Under the pieces are notes generated by a model. That model had not been told where the DNA came from and did no database searches. It saw only the letters and a program-made list of their open reading frames with translations. The position numbers and the translations under genes were made by a program. 64,000 bases of DNA from Pseudomonas sp. ABC1 (lineage in GTDB: Bacteria; Pseudomonadota; Gammaproteobacteria; Pseudomonadales; Pseudomonadaceae): NCBI RefSeq assembly GCF_013395055.1, contig NZ_CP058349.1, positions 2,913,501 through 2,977,500 on the forward strand, written 5' to 3'. This document shows positions 1-8,342 of the stretch, one piece after another; the first letter of the stretch is position 1, and each line of letters begins with the position of its first letter.

Positions 1-332
1 CGGTGGGCCAGGTCGGTGATCGACTGCTCCTGCAGGAAGCCATCGTTGATTAGCGCCAGGCCCCGTTGCAGGTTGTGCTCGAACAACGCCTGCTGTGCCT
101 GCGGCGCGAGTTCCGGACGGCAGCGCAGGCAGGGGCGAAAGCCGGCTGCCGCCGCTGCTGCGGCGCTTGGGTAGTACTGGACATTCTCGGGCTTCGGCGG
201 GCGCGCGGGGCAGACCGGACGGCAATAGATCCCGGTGCTGAGGACAGCCGTGTAGAACACGCCATCGAAGCGTGGGTCACGCGCCAGGCGGGCTTGTTCG
301 CATTGTCGGTGATCGAGGAGGAGGCTGTTCAT
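1..332 (-). CDS. Ada-type DNA alkylation repair protein (partial, N-terminus only)
   Basis: The reverse strand reads in frame from an ATG at 332 to the left edge, so about 110 N-terminal residues are visible. They contain the Ada metal-binding and methyl-acceptor module: a DPRFDGVFYTAV stretch, TGIYCRPVCPAR with the first two cysteines, then FRPCLRCRPE with the second pair. In Ada these four Cys bind zinc and one accepts a methyl group from phosphotriesters. The last visible residues (SITDLAH) look like the start of an AraC-type helix-turn-helix. In Pseudomonas this N-terminus is carried either by Ada/AdaA or by an AlkA-type 3-methyladenine glycosylase with an Ada-like front. The part that would decide lies outside the window. 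Confidence 0.85.
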   Translation of the reverse strand, partial: MNSLLLDHRQCEQARLARDPRFDGVFYTAVLSTGIYCRPVCPARPPKPENVQYYPSAAAAAAAGFRPCLRCRPELAPQAQQALFEHNLQRGLALINDGFLQEQSITDLAH

Positions 333-413
333 GTCGCCGAGTCTAGCCTGCTGCGCATGGGCGGACTGGCCGTTTTCGGACATGAATGCTCAAAAAGGGG
401 GAATGTTCCAAGT

Positions 414-445
414 GCCACTGCCGCAGGACAGCCTGCGGCAGTGGC
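414..445 (-). terminator. hairpin downstream of rhlE (455-2242)
   Basis: A perfect 14-bp inverted repeat (GCCACTGCCGCAGG, loop ACAG, CCTGCGGCAGTGGC) starts 10 bases past the helicase stop. A run of five T follows on the reverse strand but only about 15 bases further on. It is therefore a strong hairpin but not a textbook intrinsic terminator. Confidence 0.55.
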
Positions 446-454
446 GACTGCTGC

Positions 455-2242
455 TTACGACTCGCGGTTGCGGGTCAGCAAGGCAGGTTTTTCACCGCGT
501 GGGCGGCTTGGCAATTGTTCGAGCTGCTCGAGGCTGGGCAGCCGATCCACTTTTGATTCCTTGTGGATGATCACCGGTTGCTTCTCGCGTGGCTTGACCG
601 CCGGCTCCGCGAGATCACGTTCCGGGCGGCGATTTTCGCCGTTGCGTCGAGGCTGTCCGGCGCGCTGTTGTGGCTGCCCCGTGCGTTTACCCTTGCCCGG
701 GTTCGCGCCACGGGCGTTTGCCGCCGGTGCGGATTGTTGTCCGCGTGGCTGGGCCTGGGCACCGGGGCGGCGGCCACGGCCCTGGGCCTTGTTCTGGTAC
801 GGGCTGACGTAATCGACACTGTTGCCGAAGTTGTCCACGTCATCGTCGAGGAAAACCTCGGGGTCACGGTCCGCCGGAATCCGAGGTGGCCGGGTGGTGG
901 CGGGCTGGCCCTGGGCGTTGGTGGCGGCTTTGGGCTTGTTGCGGTTGCGCGGATTGCGCCCCTGGCGTTCTTTCTGCTCGCCGCTGCCTTCGGCCGCTGG
1001 TTTCTTGCTGCGCTCGCCGCGTGGCTTCTGTTCGCCGCGCGGTGGGCGTGGCGGACGCGGTTCCCGCACTTCCGGCTTCTCTGCTTCGACGCTGGAAGCA
1101 TCGAAACCCATGAGGTCACCATCGGGAATGCGCTGCTTGGTCATCCGTTCGATGCCCTTGAGCAGCTTCTCTTCGTCCGGAGCGACCAGGGAAATGGCTT
1201 CACCGCTACGTCCGGCACGGCCGGTACGACCGATGCGGTGCACGTAGTCTTCTTCCACGTTGGGCAGTTCGAAGTTGACCACATGGGGCAACTGGTCGAT
1301 ATCCAGGCCGCGGGCGGCGATATCGGTGGCGACCAGGATGCGCACGGCATTCGCCTTGAAGTCGGCCAGTGCCTTGGTGCGGGCGTTCTGGCTCTTGTTG
1401 CCGTGGATGGCCACGGCGGGCAGGCCGTGCTTGTCCAGGTACTCGGCAAGGCGGTTGGCGCCGTGCTTGGTGCGGGTGAACACCAGCACCTGTTCCCAGG
1501 CACCCTGGGTGATCAGGTGAGCCAGCAAGGCACGCTTGTGACTGGCCGGCAGGCGGAATACGCGTTGTTCGATACGCTCGACCGTGGTGTTCGGCGGCGT
1601 GACCTCGATGCGCTCCGGCTCGTGCAGCAGCTTGCCGGCGAGGTCGGTGATGTCCTTCGAGAAGGTGGCAGAGAACAGCAGGTTCTGGCGCTTGCTCGGC
1701 AGCTTGGCGAGGACTTTCTTGACGTCGTGGATGAAGCCCATGTCGAGCATGCGGTCGGCTTCATCCAGTACCAGGATTTCCACCTGGGACAGGTCAATGG
1801 CTTTCTGGTTGGCCAGGTCGAGCAGGCGACCGGGGCAGGCGACCAGTACGTCCAGGCCCTTGGCGATGGCCTGGACCTGCGGGTTCATGCCGACCCCGCC
1901 GAAGATGCAGGCGCTTTTCAGCGGCAGGTCGCGGGCGTAGAGCTTGAAGCTGTCGTGCACCTGGGCAGCCAGTTCGCGCGTCGGCGTCAGCACCAGCACG
2001 CGCGGTTGGCGTGGGGTGTGGCGTTGTTCGCGGTCGGGTTTCCCGTTGGGGAAAAGCAGCTCGAGCACTGGCAGGGCGAAACCGCCTGTCTTGCCGGTAC
2101 CTGTCTGAGCGGCGACCATCAGGTCGCGACCTTGCAACACGGCGGGAATGGCCCGCTGTTGCACTGGAGTCGGCTGGGTATAGCCAGCAGCCTCGACGGC
2201 ACTGGCCAAAGCCTCGGAGAGACCGAGGGAAGCAAAGGACAT
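455..2242 (-). CDS. rhlE: ATP-dependent RNA helicase, DEAD-box, RhlE type with long basic tail
   Basis: Superfamily 2 RNA helicase of 595 residues. Visible motifs in order are the Q motif (YTQPTPVQQRAIP), AQTGTGKT (motif I), PTRELAAQV (Ia), DEAD in VLDEADRML (II), SAT in LFSATFS (III), the C-terminal RecA lobe with ATDIAARGLDID (V) and HRIGRTGRAGR (VI). After about residue 370 comes a roughly 220-residue low-complexity tail rich in Arg, Pro, Gly, Gln and Asn. Such tails in RhlE/RhlE2-type helicases bind RNA and tether to ribosomes or the degradosome. An in-frame ATG at 2257 exists, but the ATG at 2242 follows an AGGA and gives the family-typical MSFASLGLSEAL start, so 2242 is chosen. A second RhlE-type gene lies divergently at 2606. 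Confidence 0.93.
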   Translation of the reverse strand: MSFASLGLSEALASAVEAAGYTQPTPVQQRAIPAVLQGRDLMVAAQTGTGKTGGFALPVLELLFPNGKPDREQRHTPRQPRVLVLTPTRELAAQVHDSFKLYARDLPLKSACIFGGVGMNPQVQAIAKGLDVLVACPGRLLDLANQKAIDLSQVEILVLDEADRMLDMGFIHDVKKVLAKLPSKRQNLLFSATFSKDITDLAGKLLHEPERIEVTPPNTTVERIEQRVFRLPASHKRALLAHLITQGAWEQVLVFTRTKHGANRLAEYLDKHGLPAVAIHGNKSQNARTKALADFKANAVRILVATDIAARGLDIDQLPHVVNFELPNVEEDYVHRIGRTGRAGRSGEAISLVAPDEEKLLKGIERMTKQRIPDGDLMGFDASSVEAEKPEVREPRPPRPPRGEQKPRGERSKKPAAEGSGEQKERQGRNPRNRNKPKAATNAQGQPATTRPPRIPADRDPEVFLDDDVDNFGNSVDYVSPYQNKAQGRGRRPGAQAQPRGQQSAPAANARGANPGKGKRTGQPQQRAGQPRRNGENRRPERDLAEPAVKPREKQPVIIHKESKVDRLPSLEQLEQLPSRPRGEKPALLTRNRES

Positions 2243-2605
2243 GAGTGATCCTGTCATGTAAGGGGCTGGGCCCCGGGATAATCATGCCTGGCTCGAATCG
2301 CGACTGGCGTGCGATCCCGTTCGGTCCTGTCGAATGTGAGTGGTATCGACATCCGAACGTAAGCCTGGCGCAAGCGCGGCGCATGTCAGAAGGTCTGGCG
2401 TGCGACGCATTGGTGGGACAGTTTGGCAGCAGATGGGTTCATTCGCCAAGTTTTTTATGGCCCGTTGCCCTTGTCGCTCATCGCATGGCCGGCCGCAGGT
2501 GAGGTCGTACGGGGCCGCTCAGCGGCAATACGGCTGTGATGAAACGCCGCCGAAGCCCGGTGTATCCGGTAGACTGGCCGCCGTTTTCAACCTCCGGTTC
2601 AGCTC
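2243..2605. other. divergent intergenic region between two RhlE-type helicases
   Basis: A 363-bp gap between two divergent helicase genes. I see no convincing ORF or RNA gene and no near-consensus -35/-10 pair. A weak -10-like TAGACT lies about 35 bases before the downstream start. Promoters for both genes must lie here. Confidence 0.5.
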
Positions 2606-3928
2606 ATGACCTTCGCTTCCCTCGGCCTGATCGATCCGCTGCTGCGGACGCTGGAACACCTCGATTACCGTACGCCCACGCCTGTCCAGCTCAAGGCCAT
2701 TCCCGCCGTGCTCAAGGGGCGCGATGTGCTGGCCGCGGCCCAGACCGGAACGGGCAAGACGGCCGCCTTTGCCTTGCCATTGTTGCAACGGCTGTTGCAG
2801 CAAGGTGCTCCGGTGGCGAGCAATGCCCTGCGCGCGCTGGTACTGGTGCCGACCCGCGAGCTTGCCGAACAGGTGCATGAAAGCGTTCGTGCCTATGCCA
2901 GTGGGTTGCCGTTGAGCACCTATGCCGTCTATGGCGGGGTCAGTATCAACCCGCAGATGATGGCGTTGCGCAAGGGCGTGGATGTGCTGGTGGCCACGCC
3001 GGGGCGGTTGCTCGATCTGTACCGGCAGAACGCGATCCGCTTCTCCCAGTTGCAGGTGCTGGTGCTGGACGAAGCCGACCGCATGCTCGACCTGGGGTTT
3101 GCCCAGGAACTGGACGAGCTGTTCTGTGCCCTGCCGCGCAAGCGCCAGACGCTGCTGTTTTCCGCGACCTTCTCCGATGCCATCCGCACACTGGCGGGCG
3201 AGCTGCTGCGCGACCCGCTGTCGGTCGAGACGGGTATGCGCAACACCGCCGCGAAGACGGTCCGGCAATGGCTGGTGCCGGTGGACAAGAAGCACAAGAC
3301 CGAGCTGTTCCTGCACTTGCTGGAGCAGCGGGGCTGGTCCCAGGTGCTGGTCTTCGCCAAGACCCGCAAGGGCGTCGAGCAACTGGCGGATACCCTGCAG
3401 CAGGTGGGCATTGCCAGCGACGCCATCCACGGCGACCGCCCGCAGCCTGCGCGCCTGCGAGCGCTGGAGCGCTTCAAGGCAGGTGAGGTGCGGGTGCTGG
3501 TCGCCACGGACGTAGCGGCCCGAGGCCTGGATATCCAGGCGCTGGAGCAGGTGGTCAACTTCGACCTGCCGATCGTTGCCGAGGACTATGTGCATCGCAT
3601 CGGTCGTACGGGGCGTGCGGGCGAAACGGGCGAGGCGGTCTCGCTGGTGTGTGCCGACGAGGTCGACCAACTGTCCGCCATCGAGACACTGATCCAGCAG
3701 GTGCTGCCCCGCCATGAAGAGGAGGGTTTCAGTCCCGAACATCGGGTGCCGCAGACCGGCCCTGGCGGCGTGGTGCTGAAGAAACCGAAAAAGCCGAAAA
3801 AGCCCAAGGTCGCGGCAGGCAAGGGCAAGGTTCACTTGGGTAACTGGTTCGAGGAGAGCGAGAAACCCAATGTCCGTGCGGTACGCAAAGTGCCCAGCCT
3901 GAGCGGTAAAAAGACCAACCGGCCGTAG
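2606..3928 (+). CDS. rhlE: ATP-dependent RNA helicase, DEAD-box, short RhlE type
   Basis: DEAD-box RNA helicase of 440 residues, expected to unwind short RNA duplexes in cold adaptation, ribosome assembly or RNA decay. Motifs are YRTPTPVQLKAIP (Q motif), AQTGTGKT (I), PTRELAEQV (Ia), VLDEADRMLDLGF (II), LFSATFS (III), ATDVAARGLDI (V) and HRIGRTGRAGE (VI). The tail is short (about 60 residues) and basic, with a KKPKKPKKPK repeat near residue 395, unlike the 220-residue tail of the neighbour. The two proteins are paralogues. By recollection of P. aeruginosa this shorter form, followed by a flavoprotein and tesB, resembles the PA3950 region (RhlE1), while the long form resembles RhlE2, which lies elsewhere in that genome. 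Confidence 0.93.
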   Translation: MTFASLGLIDPLLRTLEHLDYRTPTPVQLKAIPAVLKGRDVLAAAQTGTGKTAAFALPLLQRLLQQGAPVASNALRALVLVPTRELAEQVHESVRAYASGLPLSTYAVYGGVSINPQMMALRKGVDVLVATPGRLLDLYRQNAIRFSQLQVLVLDEADRMLDLGFAQELDELFCALPRKRQTLLFSATFSDAIRTLAGELLRDPLSVETGMRNTAAKTVRQWLVPVDKKHKTELFLHLLEQRGWSQVLVFAKTRKGVEQLADTLQQVGIASDAIHGDRPQPARLRALERFKAGEVRVLVATDVAARGLDIQALEQVVNFDLPIVAEDYVHRIGRTGRAGETGEAVSLVCADEVDQLSAIETLIQQVLPRHEEEGFSPEHRVPQTGPGGVVLKKPKKPKKPKVAAGKGKVHLGNWFEESEKPNVRAVRKVPSLSGKKTNRP

Positions 3929-3934
3929 GGGCTG

Positions 3935-5164
3935 TCAGGCCTCCAGCCAGCGCAGCAGGCCCTGCGCTGCTGCCCGTCCGCTGGCGAAGCAGGCCGTCAG
4001 CAGGTAGCCGCCAGTGGGCGCTTCCCAGTCGAGCATTTCGCCCGCGCAGAACACCCCCGGCAATCTGCGCAGCATCAGGCTGCTGTCCAGTTCTTCGAAG
4101 GGTACGCCGCCAGCGCTGCTGATGGCTTCTTCCAGCGGACGGGGGCGCAGCAGGTCGATCGGTAAGGCCTTGATGCCCGCCGCCAATGCCAGGGGATCGT
4201 TGAACACGGCAGCGTCCAGGCATTCATGCAGCAAGGCGCTCTTCACGCCTTCGAGTCCGGTCTGGCGCCGGATGTGCTTGCCCATCGACTGGCTGCCGCG
4301 CGGCTTGCCCAGGGCTTTTGCAAGGTTTTCCTGGGTGCGCTCCGGCAGCAGGTCGAGCAGGATACGGCTGTGGCCATTGCGCGTGATTTCATTGCGAATC
4401 TCTGCCGACAGCGCGTAGACCAGGCTGCCTTCCAGGCCATGCTCGGTCAGGATGAACTCCCCCTTGCGCGGCGGCTGGCCTGTCACGGTCAGCATGACGT
4501 TCTTGAGCGGCGCGCCGGCGAAGCGTTCCTTCAGCAAGCTGCTCCAGCCCGCTACCTCAAAACCGCAATTGGCAGGTTGCAGTGCCGCCAGTCCAATACC
4601 CCGTGCGGCGAGGAGGGGCATCCAGCCGGCATCGGAGCCAAGCCTGGGCCAACTGCCACCACCCAGTGCCAGCAGGGTGGCCGAGGGGGTGGCCGACAGC
4701 GGGCCGTCCGGGCTGTCGAAACGCAGGCTGCCGTCCGCTGCCCAGCCAGTCCAGCGGTGGCGTGTGTGCAGTCGTACGCCTGCTTCGCGCAGGCGCTTGA
4801 GCCAGGCGCGCAGCAGTGGGGCGGCCTTCATGTCGGTGGGAAAGACACGCCCGGAGCTGCCGACGAAGGTGTCGATACCCAGCCCATGAATCCACTCGCA
4901 CAACTGCCCTGGCGGGAAGGCATCGAGTATGGGTCGCAGCTCGGTTGCCCGCTCGCGGTAACGGGCGAGGAAAGGTTCGAACGCTTCTGAATGGGTGATG
5001 TTCATGCCGCCCACGCCCGCCAGCAGGAACTTGCGTCCGGGCGATGGCATGGCGTCGTACAGGTCGACGGAAATGCCGCGCAGGGCCAGGGTTTCGGCGG
5101 CCATTAGGCCGGCGGGGCCAGCGCCGATGATGGCGACATTGCGGGCGGTCTGGACGAGGTTCAT
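3935..5164 (-). CDS. NAD(P)/FAD-dependent oxidoreductase, HI0933/BaiN-like (TIGR03862 type)
   Basis: Flavoprotein of 409 residues. The N-terminus has a Rossmann dinucleotide-binding site, NVAIIGAGPAGLMAAETLA, followed by the HI0933-family motif GRKFLLAGVGGMNIT. The C-terminus has the second FAD-contacting stretch GVFCAGEMLDWEAPTGGYLL. I chose the ATG at 5164 because the Rossmann fold begins about 10 residues later; the open frame extends upstream to 5398 but that part overlaps the divergent tesB start and looks non-coding. Biochemical role is not established for this subgroup. It ends 6 bases after the convergent helicase stop at 3928. Confidence 0.85.
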   Translation of the reverse strand: MNLVQTARNVAIIGAGPAGLMAAETLALRGISVDLYDAMPSPGRKFLLAGVGGMNITHSEAFEPFLARYRERATELRPILDAFPPGQLCEWIHGLGIDTFVGSSGRVFPTDMKAAPLLRAWLKRLREAGVRLHTRHRWTGWAADGSLRFDSPDGPLSATPSATLLALGGGSWPRLGSDAGWMPLLAARGIGLAALQPANCGFEVAGWSSLLKERFAGAPLKNVMLTVTGQPPRKGEFILTEHGLEGSLVYALSAEIRNEITRNGHSRILLDLLPERTQENLAKALGKPRGSQSMGKHIRRQTGLEGVKSALLHECLDAAVFNDPLALAAGIKALPIDLLRPRPLEEAISSAGGVPFEELDSSLMLRRLPGVFCAGEMLDWEAPTGGYLLTACFASGRAAAQGLLRWLEA

Positions 5165-5272
5165 GGGCGCAGCCTGGGTCGAGGGGCGCTGATTGTAACG
5201 GCTGCGAGCGGTTGTCGATATTTCCGCTTTATCCGTAACATGGCCGGGTGCCCGTGCCCTGAGGAAAACAAG

Positions 5273-6142
5273 ATGACCGATACACTCGATACGCTGGTGA
5301 ACCTGCTGTCGCTGGAGAAGATCGAGGAAAACCTGTTCCGTGGCGCCAGCCAGGACCTGGGATTCCGCCAGTTGTTCGGTGGGCAGGTGCTGGGGCAAGC
5401 GCTGTCAGCGGCCAGCCAGACGGTCTCGGCGAAGCGGCATGTGCACTCTCTGCATGGCTATTTCCTGCGCCCCGGCGACTCAAACGAGCCAGTCCTCTAC
5501 ATGGTCGACCGGGTGCGTGATGGTGGCAGCTTCTCGACTCGCCGGGTCTCGGCGATACAGCGCGGCAGTGCGATCTTCACCTGCAGCGCTTCCTTTCAGG
5601 CCGAAGAGGCCGGCTACCACCACCAGTTGCAGATGCCTGATGTGGTCGGGCCGGATGACCTGCCCAGTGAATGGGACCTGCTGCGCCAGTTGAGCGCCGG
5701 TGTGCCGGAGCGCGTGGCGGAAAAACTCAAGCGCCCGAAGCCGATCGAGATCCGCCCGGTCACCCGCCAGGACCCGTGCAACCCGAAACCGATCGAGCCG
5801 GTGCGCTACCTGTGGTTCCGCGCCGACGGCCAGTTGCCGGACAACCCGGCGCTGCACAAATACCTGCTGGCCTATGCCTCCGACTTCAGCTTTATCGGCA
5901 CTGCGCTGCAGCCCCATGGCGTCAGCTCGTGGAGCCGCTTCATCCAGTTGGCCAGCCTGGACCATGCCATCTGGTTCCACCGCGACGTACGTATGGACGA
6001 CTGGCTGCTGTACGCCGTCGACAGCCCCTGGTCGGGCAATGCGCGGGGCTTCGTGCGCGGCAGTATCTTCAACCGTGCCGGGGAACTGGTGGCCTCGGTG
6101 GCCCAGGAAGGGCTGATGCGTGTGCGCGAGGACTGGAAGTGA
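5273..6142 (+). CDS. tesB: acyl-CoA thioesterase II
   Basis: Hydrolyses acyl-CoA to free fatty acid and CoA in the cytoplasm. It has 289 residues, the usual TesB length, with a double hotdog fold. Family landmarks are FGGQVLGQAL and HSLHGYFLRPGD in the N-terminal half, DFSFIGTALQPHG and SLDHAIWFHR in the C-terminal half, and the closing VAQEGLMR. In E. coli TesB the catalytic Asp, Thr and Gln sit in these C-terminal blocks. An upstream ATG at 5240 is in frame, but the start at 5273 follows GAGGAAAACAAG and matches the family. Its stop codon overlaps the GTG of the HAD gene by four bases, so the two are translationally coupled. Confidence 0.95.
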   Translation: MTDTLDTLVNLLSLEKIEENLFRGASQDLGFRQLFGGQVLGQALSAASQTVSAKRHVHSLHGYFLRPGDSNEPVLYMVDRVRDGGSFSTRRVSAIQRGSAIFTCSASFQAEEAGYHHQLQMPDVVGPDDLPSEWDLLRQLSAGVPERVAEKLKRPKPIEIRPVTRQDPCNPKPIEPVRYLWFRADGQLPDNPALHKYLLAYASDFSFIGTALQPHGVSSWSRFIQLASLDHAIWFHRDVRMDDWLLYAVDSPWSGNARGFVRGSIFNRAGELVASVAQEGLMRVREDWK

Positions 6143-6729
6143 GCCTGAGTCAGGCGCGCCACTGGGTCTTCGACATGGATGGCACCCTGACGGTCGCCGT
6201 GCACGATTTCGCCGCGATCCGCCAAGCCCTGGCTATCCCTGCGGAGGACGACATTCTCCAGCACCTGGCCGCGCTGCCGCTGGACGAGGCAGCGCGCAAG
6301 CGTGCCTGGTTGCACGAACATGAGCATGAGCTGGCCCGTGCTGCCCGTCCTGCACCGGGCGCCCATGAGCTGCTGAGCGCCTTGCAGCGGCGTGGTTGCC
6401 GGTTGGGCATCCTGACGCGCAATGCCCATGACCTGGCGTTGCTGACCCTGCGCACGCTGGGTATGGATGAATTCTTCGATGCCGCGGATATTCTCGGGCG
6501 CGACGAGGCGGCCCCGAAACCCGATCCCGAGGGGTTGTTGAACCTGGCCGAGAACTGGGGCGTAAGGCCGCAGACGCTGGTGATGGTGGGCGATTATCGC
6601 TTCGACCTGGCATGTGCCCGATCGGCGGGCGCACGCAGCGTATTGGTCAACTCGCCCGACAATCCCTGGCCCGAGCTGACCGATCACCATGCCGTCGATT
6701 GCACGGCACTCCAGGCATTGCTGGGCTAG
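6139..6729 (+). CDS. HAD-superfamily hydrolase (phosphatase)
   Basis: Haloacid dehalogenase-type hydrolase of 196 residues. Motif I is VFDMDGTLT with nucleophile Asp12 and acid/base Asp14. Motif II is GILTRN. Motif III Lys is in APKPDPEGL, and motif IV is GDYRFDLACARSAGA. The helical cap inserted after motif I marks it as a subfamily I phosphoglycolate-phosphatase-like member, but the substrate is unknown. The start is the GTG at 6139, inside the tesB stop (GTGA overlap). Confidence 0.88.
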   Translation: MSLSQARHWVFDMDGTLTVAVHDFAAIRQALAIPAEDDILQHLAALPLDEAARKRAWLHEHEHELARAARPAPGAHELLSALQRRGCRLGILTRNAHDLALLTLRTLGMDEFFDAADILGRDEAAPKPDPEGLLNLAENWGVRPQTLVMVGDYRFDLACARSAGARSVLVNSPDNPWPELTDHHAVDCTALQALLG

Positions 6730-6745
6730 TTGCCCGCTGTACGCG

Positions 6746-6806
6746 GTAGGGTGCGCCATGCGCACCGAGGTACGCGAGCCCATCGTTCAGGTGCGCGCGG
6801 CGCCCC
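6746..6806. repeat. REP-like doublet, GGTGCGC-N3-GCGCACC
   Basis: Two adjacent copies of the same palindrome: a perfect copy at 6750-6766 preceded by GTAG, and a copy with one mismatch at 6790-6806 preceded by TTCA. The same arrangement recurs at 17047-17104, and a single copy lies at 21345-21361. All lie between genes. Confidence 0.7.
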
Positions 6807-6823
6807 CCGCGTGGCTTGCGTGT

Positions 6824-7696
6824 TCAGAGTGTTCTGGCGTCGAAGGTGTTGCAGCGCAGCGGGTCGCCATGTTCGGAGCCTGCGCGGAACCAGCGGACGC
6901 GCTGCGCCGAGGTGCCGTGGGTGAAGGCGTCCGGAACCACCCGGCCCTGGCTCTGCTGTTGCAGGCGGTCGTCGCCGATGGCGCTGGCGGCGTTCAGGGC
7001 TTTCTCCAGGTCGCCTTCGTCCAGCCAGTCGTGGCGTGCCTGGGCATGGTGCGACCAGACCCCGGCGAAGCAGTCGGCCTGCAACTCCTGGCGCACCAGC
7101 AGGCCATTGGCGCCCTCCATCTTCGCGCCACGCTGGCGGGCCTGGTTCACCTGTTGCGAGACGCCCAGCAGGGTCTGCACATGGTGGCCCACTTCATGGG
7201 CGATCACGTACGCCTGGGCGAAATCCCCGGTGGCAGAGAAGCGCTTGGCCATTTCCTCGAAGAATTGCAGGTCCAGGTAGACCTTGCGGTCGCCGGGGCA
7301 GTAGAAGGGGCCGACGGCGGAGCTGGCGAAACCACAGGCGGAGTTGACGCCATTGCGGAACAGCACCAGTTGCGGATCGCGGTATTGCTCGCCGGAGCGC
7401 TGGAAGATGGCGCGCCAGGTGTCTTCGGTATCACCGAGGATGGCGCGGACGAAATCCACCTGCGGGTCTTCGCTGCTGGCGGGAGCGCCCTGCTGCTGCG
7501 TGGTGGTGCCGCTCGTGTCCATCTGGCCGGCCAGTTGCCCGAGGATCTGCAACGGGTCCTGGCCCATCAGCAGGCCCAGTACGACGACCAGGGCGATGCC
7601 GCCCAGTCCCAGGCGCCCGCCACCCAGGCCGCGCGAGCCGCCGCTGCTCCTGGCATCCACCACGTTGTCACTGCGTCGAGCCCGCTTCCAGCGCAT
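6824..7696 (-). CDS. ypfJ: neutral zinc metallopeptidase, YpfJ family
   Basis: Putative membrane-anchored zinc metalloprotease of 290 residues. A basic, Gly-rich N-terminus precedes one transmembrane segment (about residues 32-45, GGIALVVVLGLLMG). Family-specific blocks CGFASSAVGPFYCPGDRKVYLD and AYVIAHEVGHHVQ follow, the latter with the HExxH zinc motif at H167-H171, then a third likely ligand E204 in QELQADCFAG. The bulk should face the periplasm. It lies 20 bases downstream of the DUF411 gene on the same strand, so the two probably form an operon. No substrate is known to me. Confidence 0.88.
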   Translation of the reverse strand: MRWKRARRSDNVVDARSSGGSRGLGGGRLGLGGIALVVVLGLLMGQDPLQILGQLAGQMDTSGTTTQQQGAPASSEDPQVDFVRAILGDTEDTWRAIFQRSGEQYRDPQLVLFRNGVNSACGFASSAVGPFYCPGDRKVYLDLQFFEEMAKRFSATGDFAQAYVIAHEVGHHVQTLLGVSQQVNQARQRGAKMEGANGLLVRQELQADCFAGVWSHHAQARHDWLDEGDLEKALNAASAIGDDRLQQQSQGRVVPDAFTHGTSAQRVRWFRAGSEHGDPLRCNTFDARTL

Positions 7697-7716
7697 GGTT
7701 GTCTATCCGTTCCGTA

Positions 7717-8157
7717 TCAGTTGGCGGGGTAGCTGTTGAGAACCTGCTCACGTCCCTGCTGGTCGAGCCCAATGACCTGGTAGGCATCGCGACGGTCGCC
7801 CATTTCCATACCGGGCGAGCCAAGCGGCATACCGGGCACTGCCGCGCCGATCAGGTCGGGTTGCTGGCGTAGTTTGAGGATGTCGGCGGCCGGTACGTGG
7901 CCTTCGACGAACTTGCCGTCGATCACGCCGGTATGGCATGAGCCGAGGCGATGCGGGACGCCGTATTTGTTCTTGATCGATGCCATGTCGCTTTCGACAT
8001 GGTCATGGACGTCGAAGCCGTTGTCCTGCAAGTGGCTGATCCAGGCCTTGCAGCAACCGCAGTTGGGGTCGCGGTAGACATCGATGCTCAGGGTGTCGGC
8101 GGCCTGGGCCAGGCCGGCGAACAGAAGCGGGATAAGGATCAGGCGGCGCATGGGCAT
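7717..8157 (-). CDS. DUF411 periplasmic metal-binding-like protein
   Basis: A 146-residue exported protein. The N-terminus is a classic Sec signal (MPMRRLILIPLLFAGLAQA, cleavage after residue 19). The mature protein starts with a thioredoxin-like strand and the CGCC motif at 33-36 in YRDPNCGCCKAW, with a later Cys in GSCHTG. DUF411 members are often near copper-handling genes and are thought to bind metal through these cysteines. Here the neighbour is ypfJ instead. Start at 8157 is preceded by GGAG. A second ATG two codons later is possible. Confidence 0.88.
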   Translation of the reverse strand: MPMRRLILIPLLFAGLAQAADTLSIDVYRDPNCGCCKAWISHLQDNGFDVHDHVESDMASIKNKYGVPHRLGSCHTGVIDGKFVEGHVPAADILKLRQQPDLIGAAVPGMPLGSPGMEMGDRRDAYQVIGLDQQGREQVLNSYPAN

Positions 8158-8251
8158 GGATCTCCAGGGACTGTCTTTGGCTGCACAGGCTACAGGCTAC
8201 AGGCCAAAAGTGGCAGGTCAATCGGATGAAGCCTCTTTCCCCTCTCCCCGG

Positions 8252-8275
8252 CCCTCTCCCGCGGGCGGGAGAGGG
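8252..8275 (-). terminator. GC-rich hairpin downstream of trmA
   Basis: A perfect inverted repeat CCCTCTCCCGC / GCGGGAGAGGG with a 2-base loop lies 68 bases past the trmA stop (trmA is on the minus strand). It lacks a T-tract, so it could equally be a dispersed repeat of the CCCTCTCCC type common in pseudomonads. Confidence 0.35.
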
Positions 8276-8342
8276 GGAGGAAGTGGTAGCGACGGAGGTG
8301 GGTGGTAGTCGCTGGTCCGTGCCAGGCGGCGGGCCTTGCGGT

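Noticed and set aside
563..2248. 561-codon open frame antisense to rhlE
   Set aside because: It is a GC-rich mirror of the helicase gene with no recognisable domain; the sense strand carries every DEAD-box motif.
8184..8205. CTACAGG short tandem repeat downstream of trmA
   Set aside because: Only about three imperfect 7-bp units with no link to a gene end or start; too short to call a feature.
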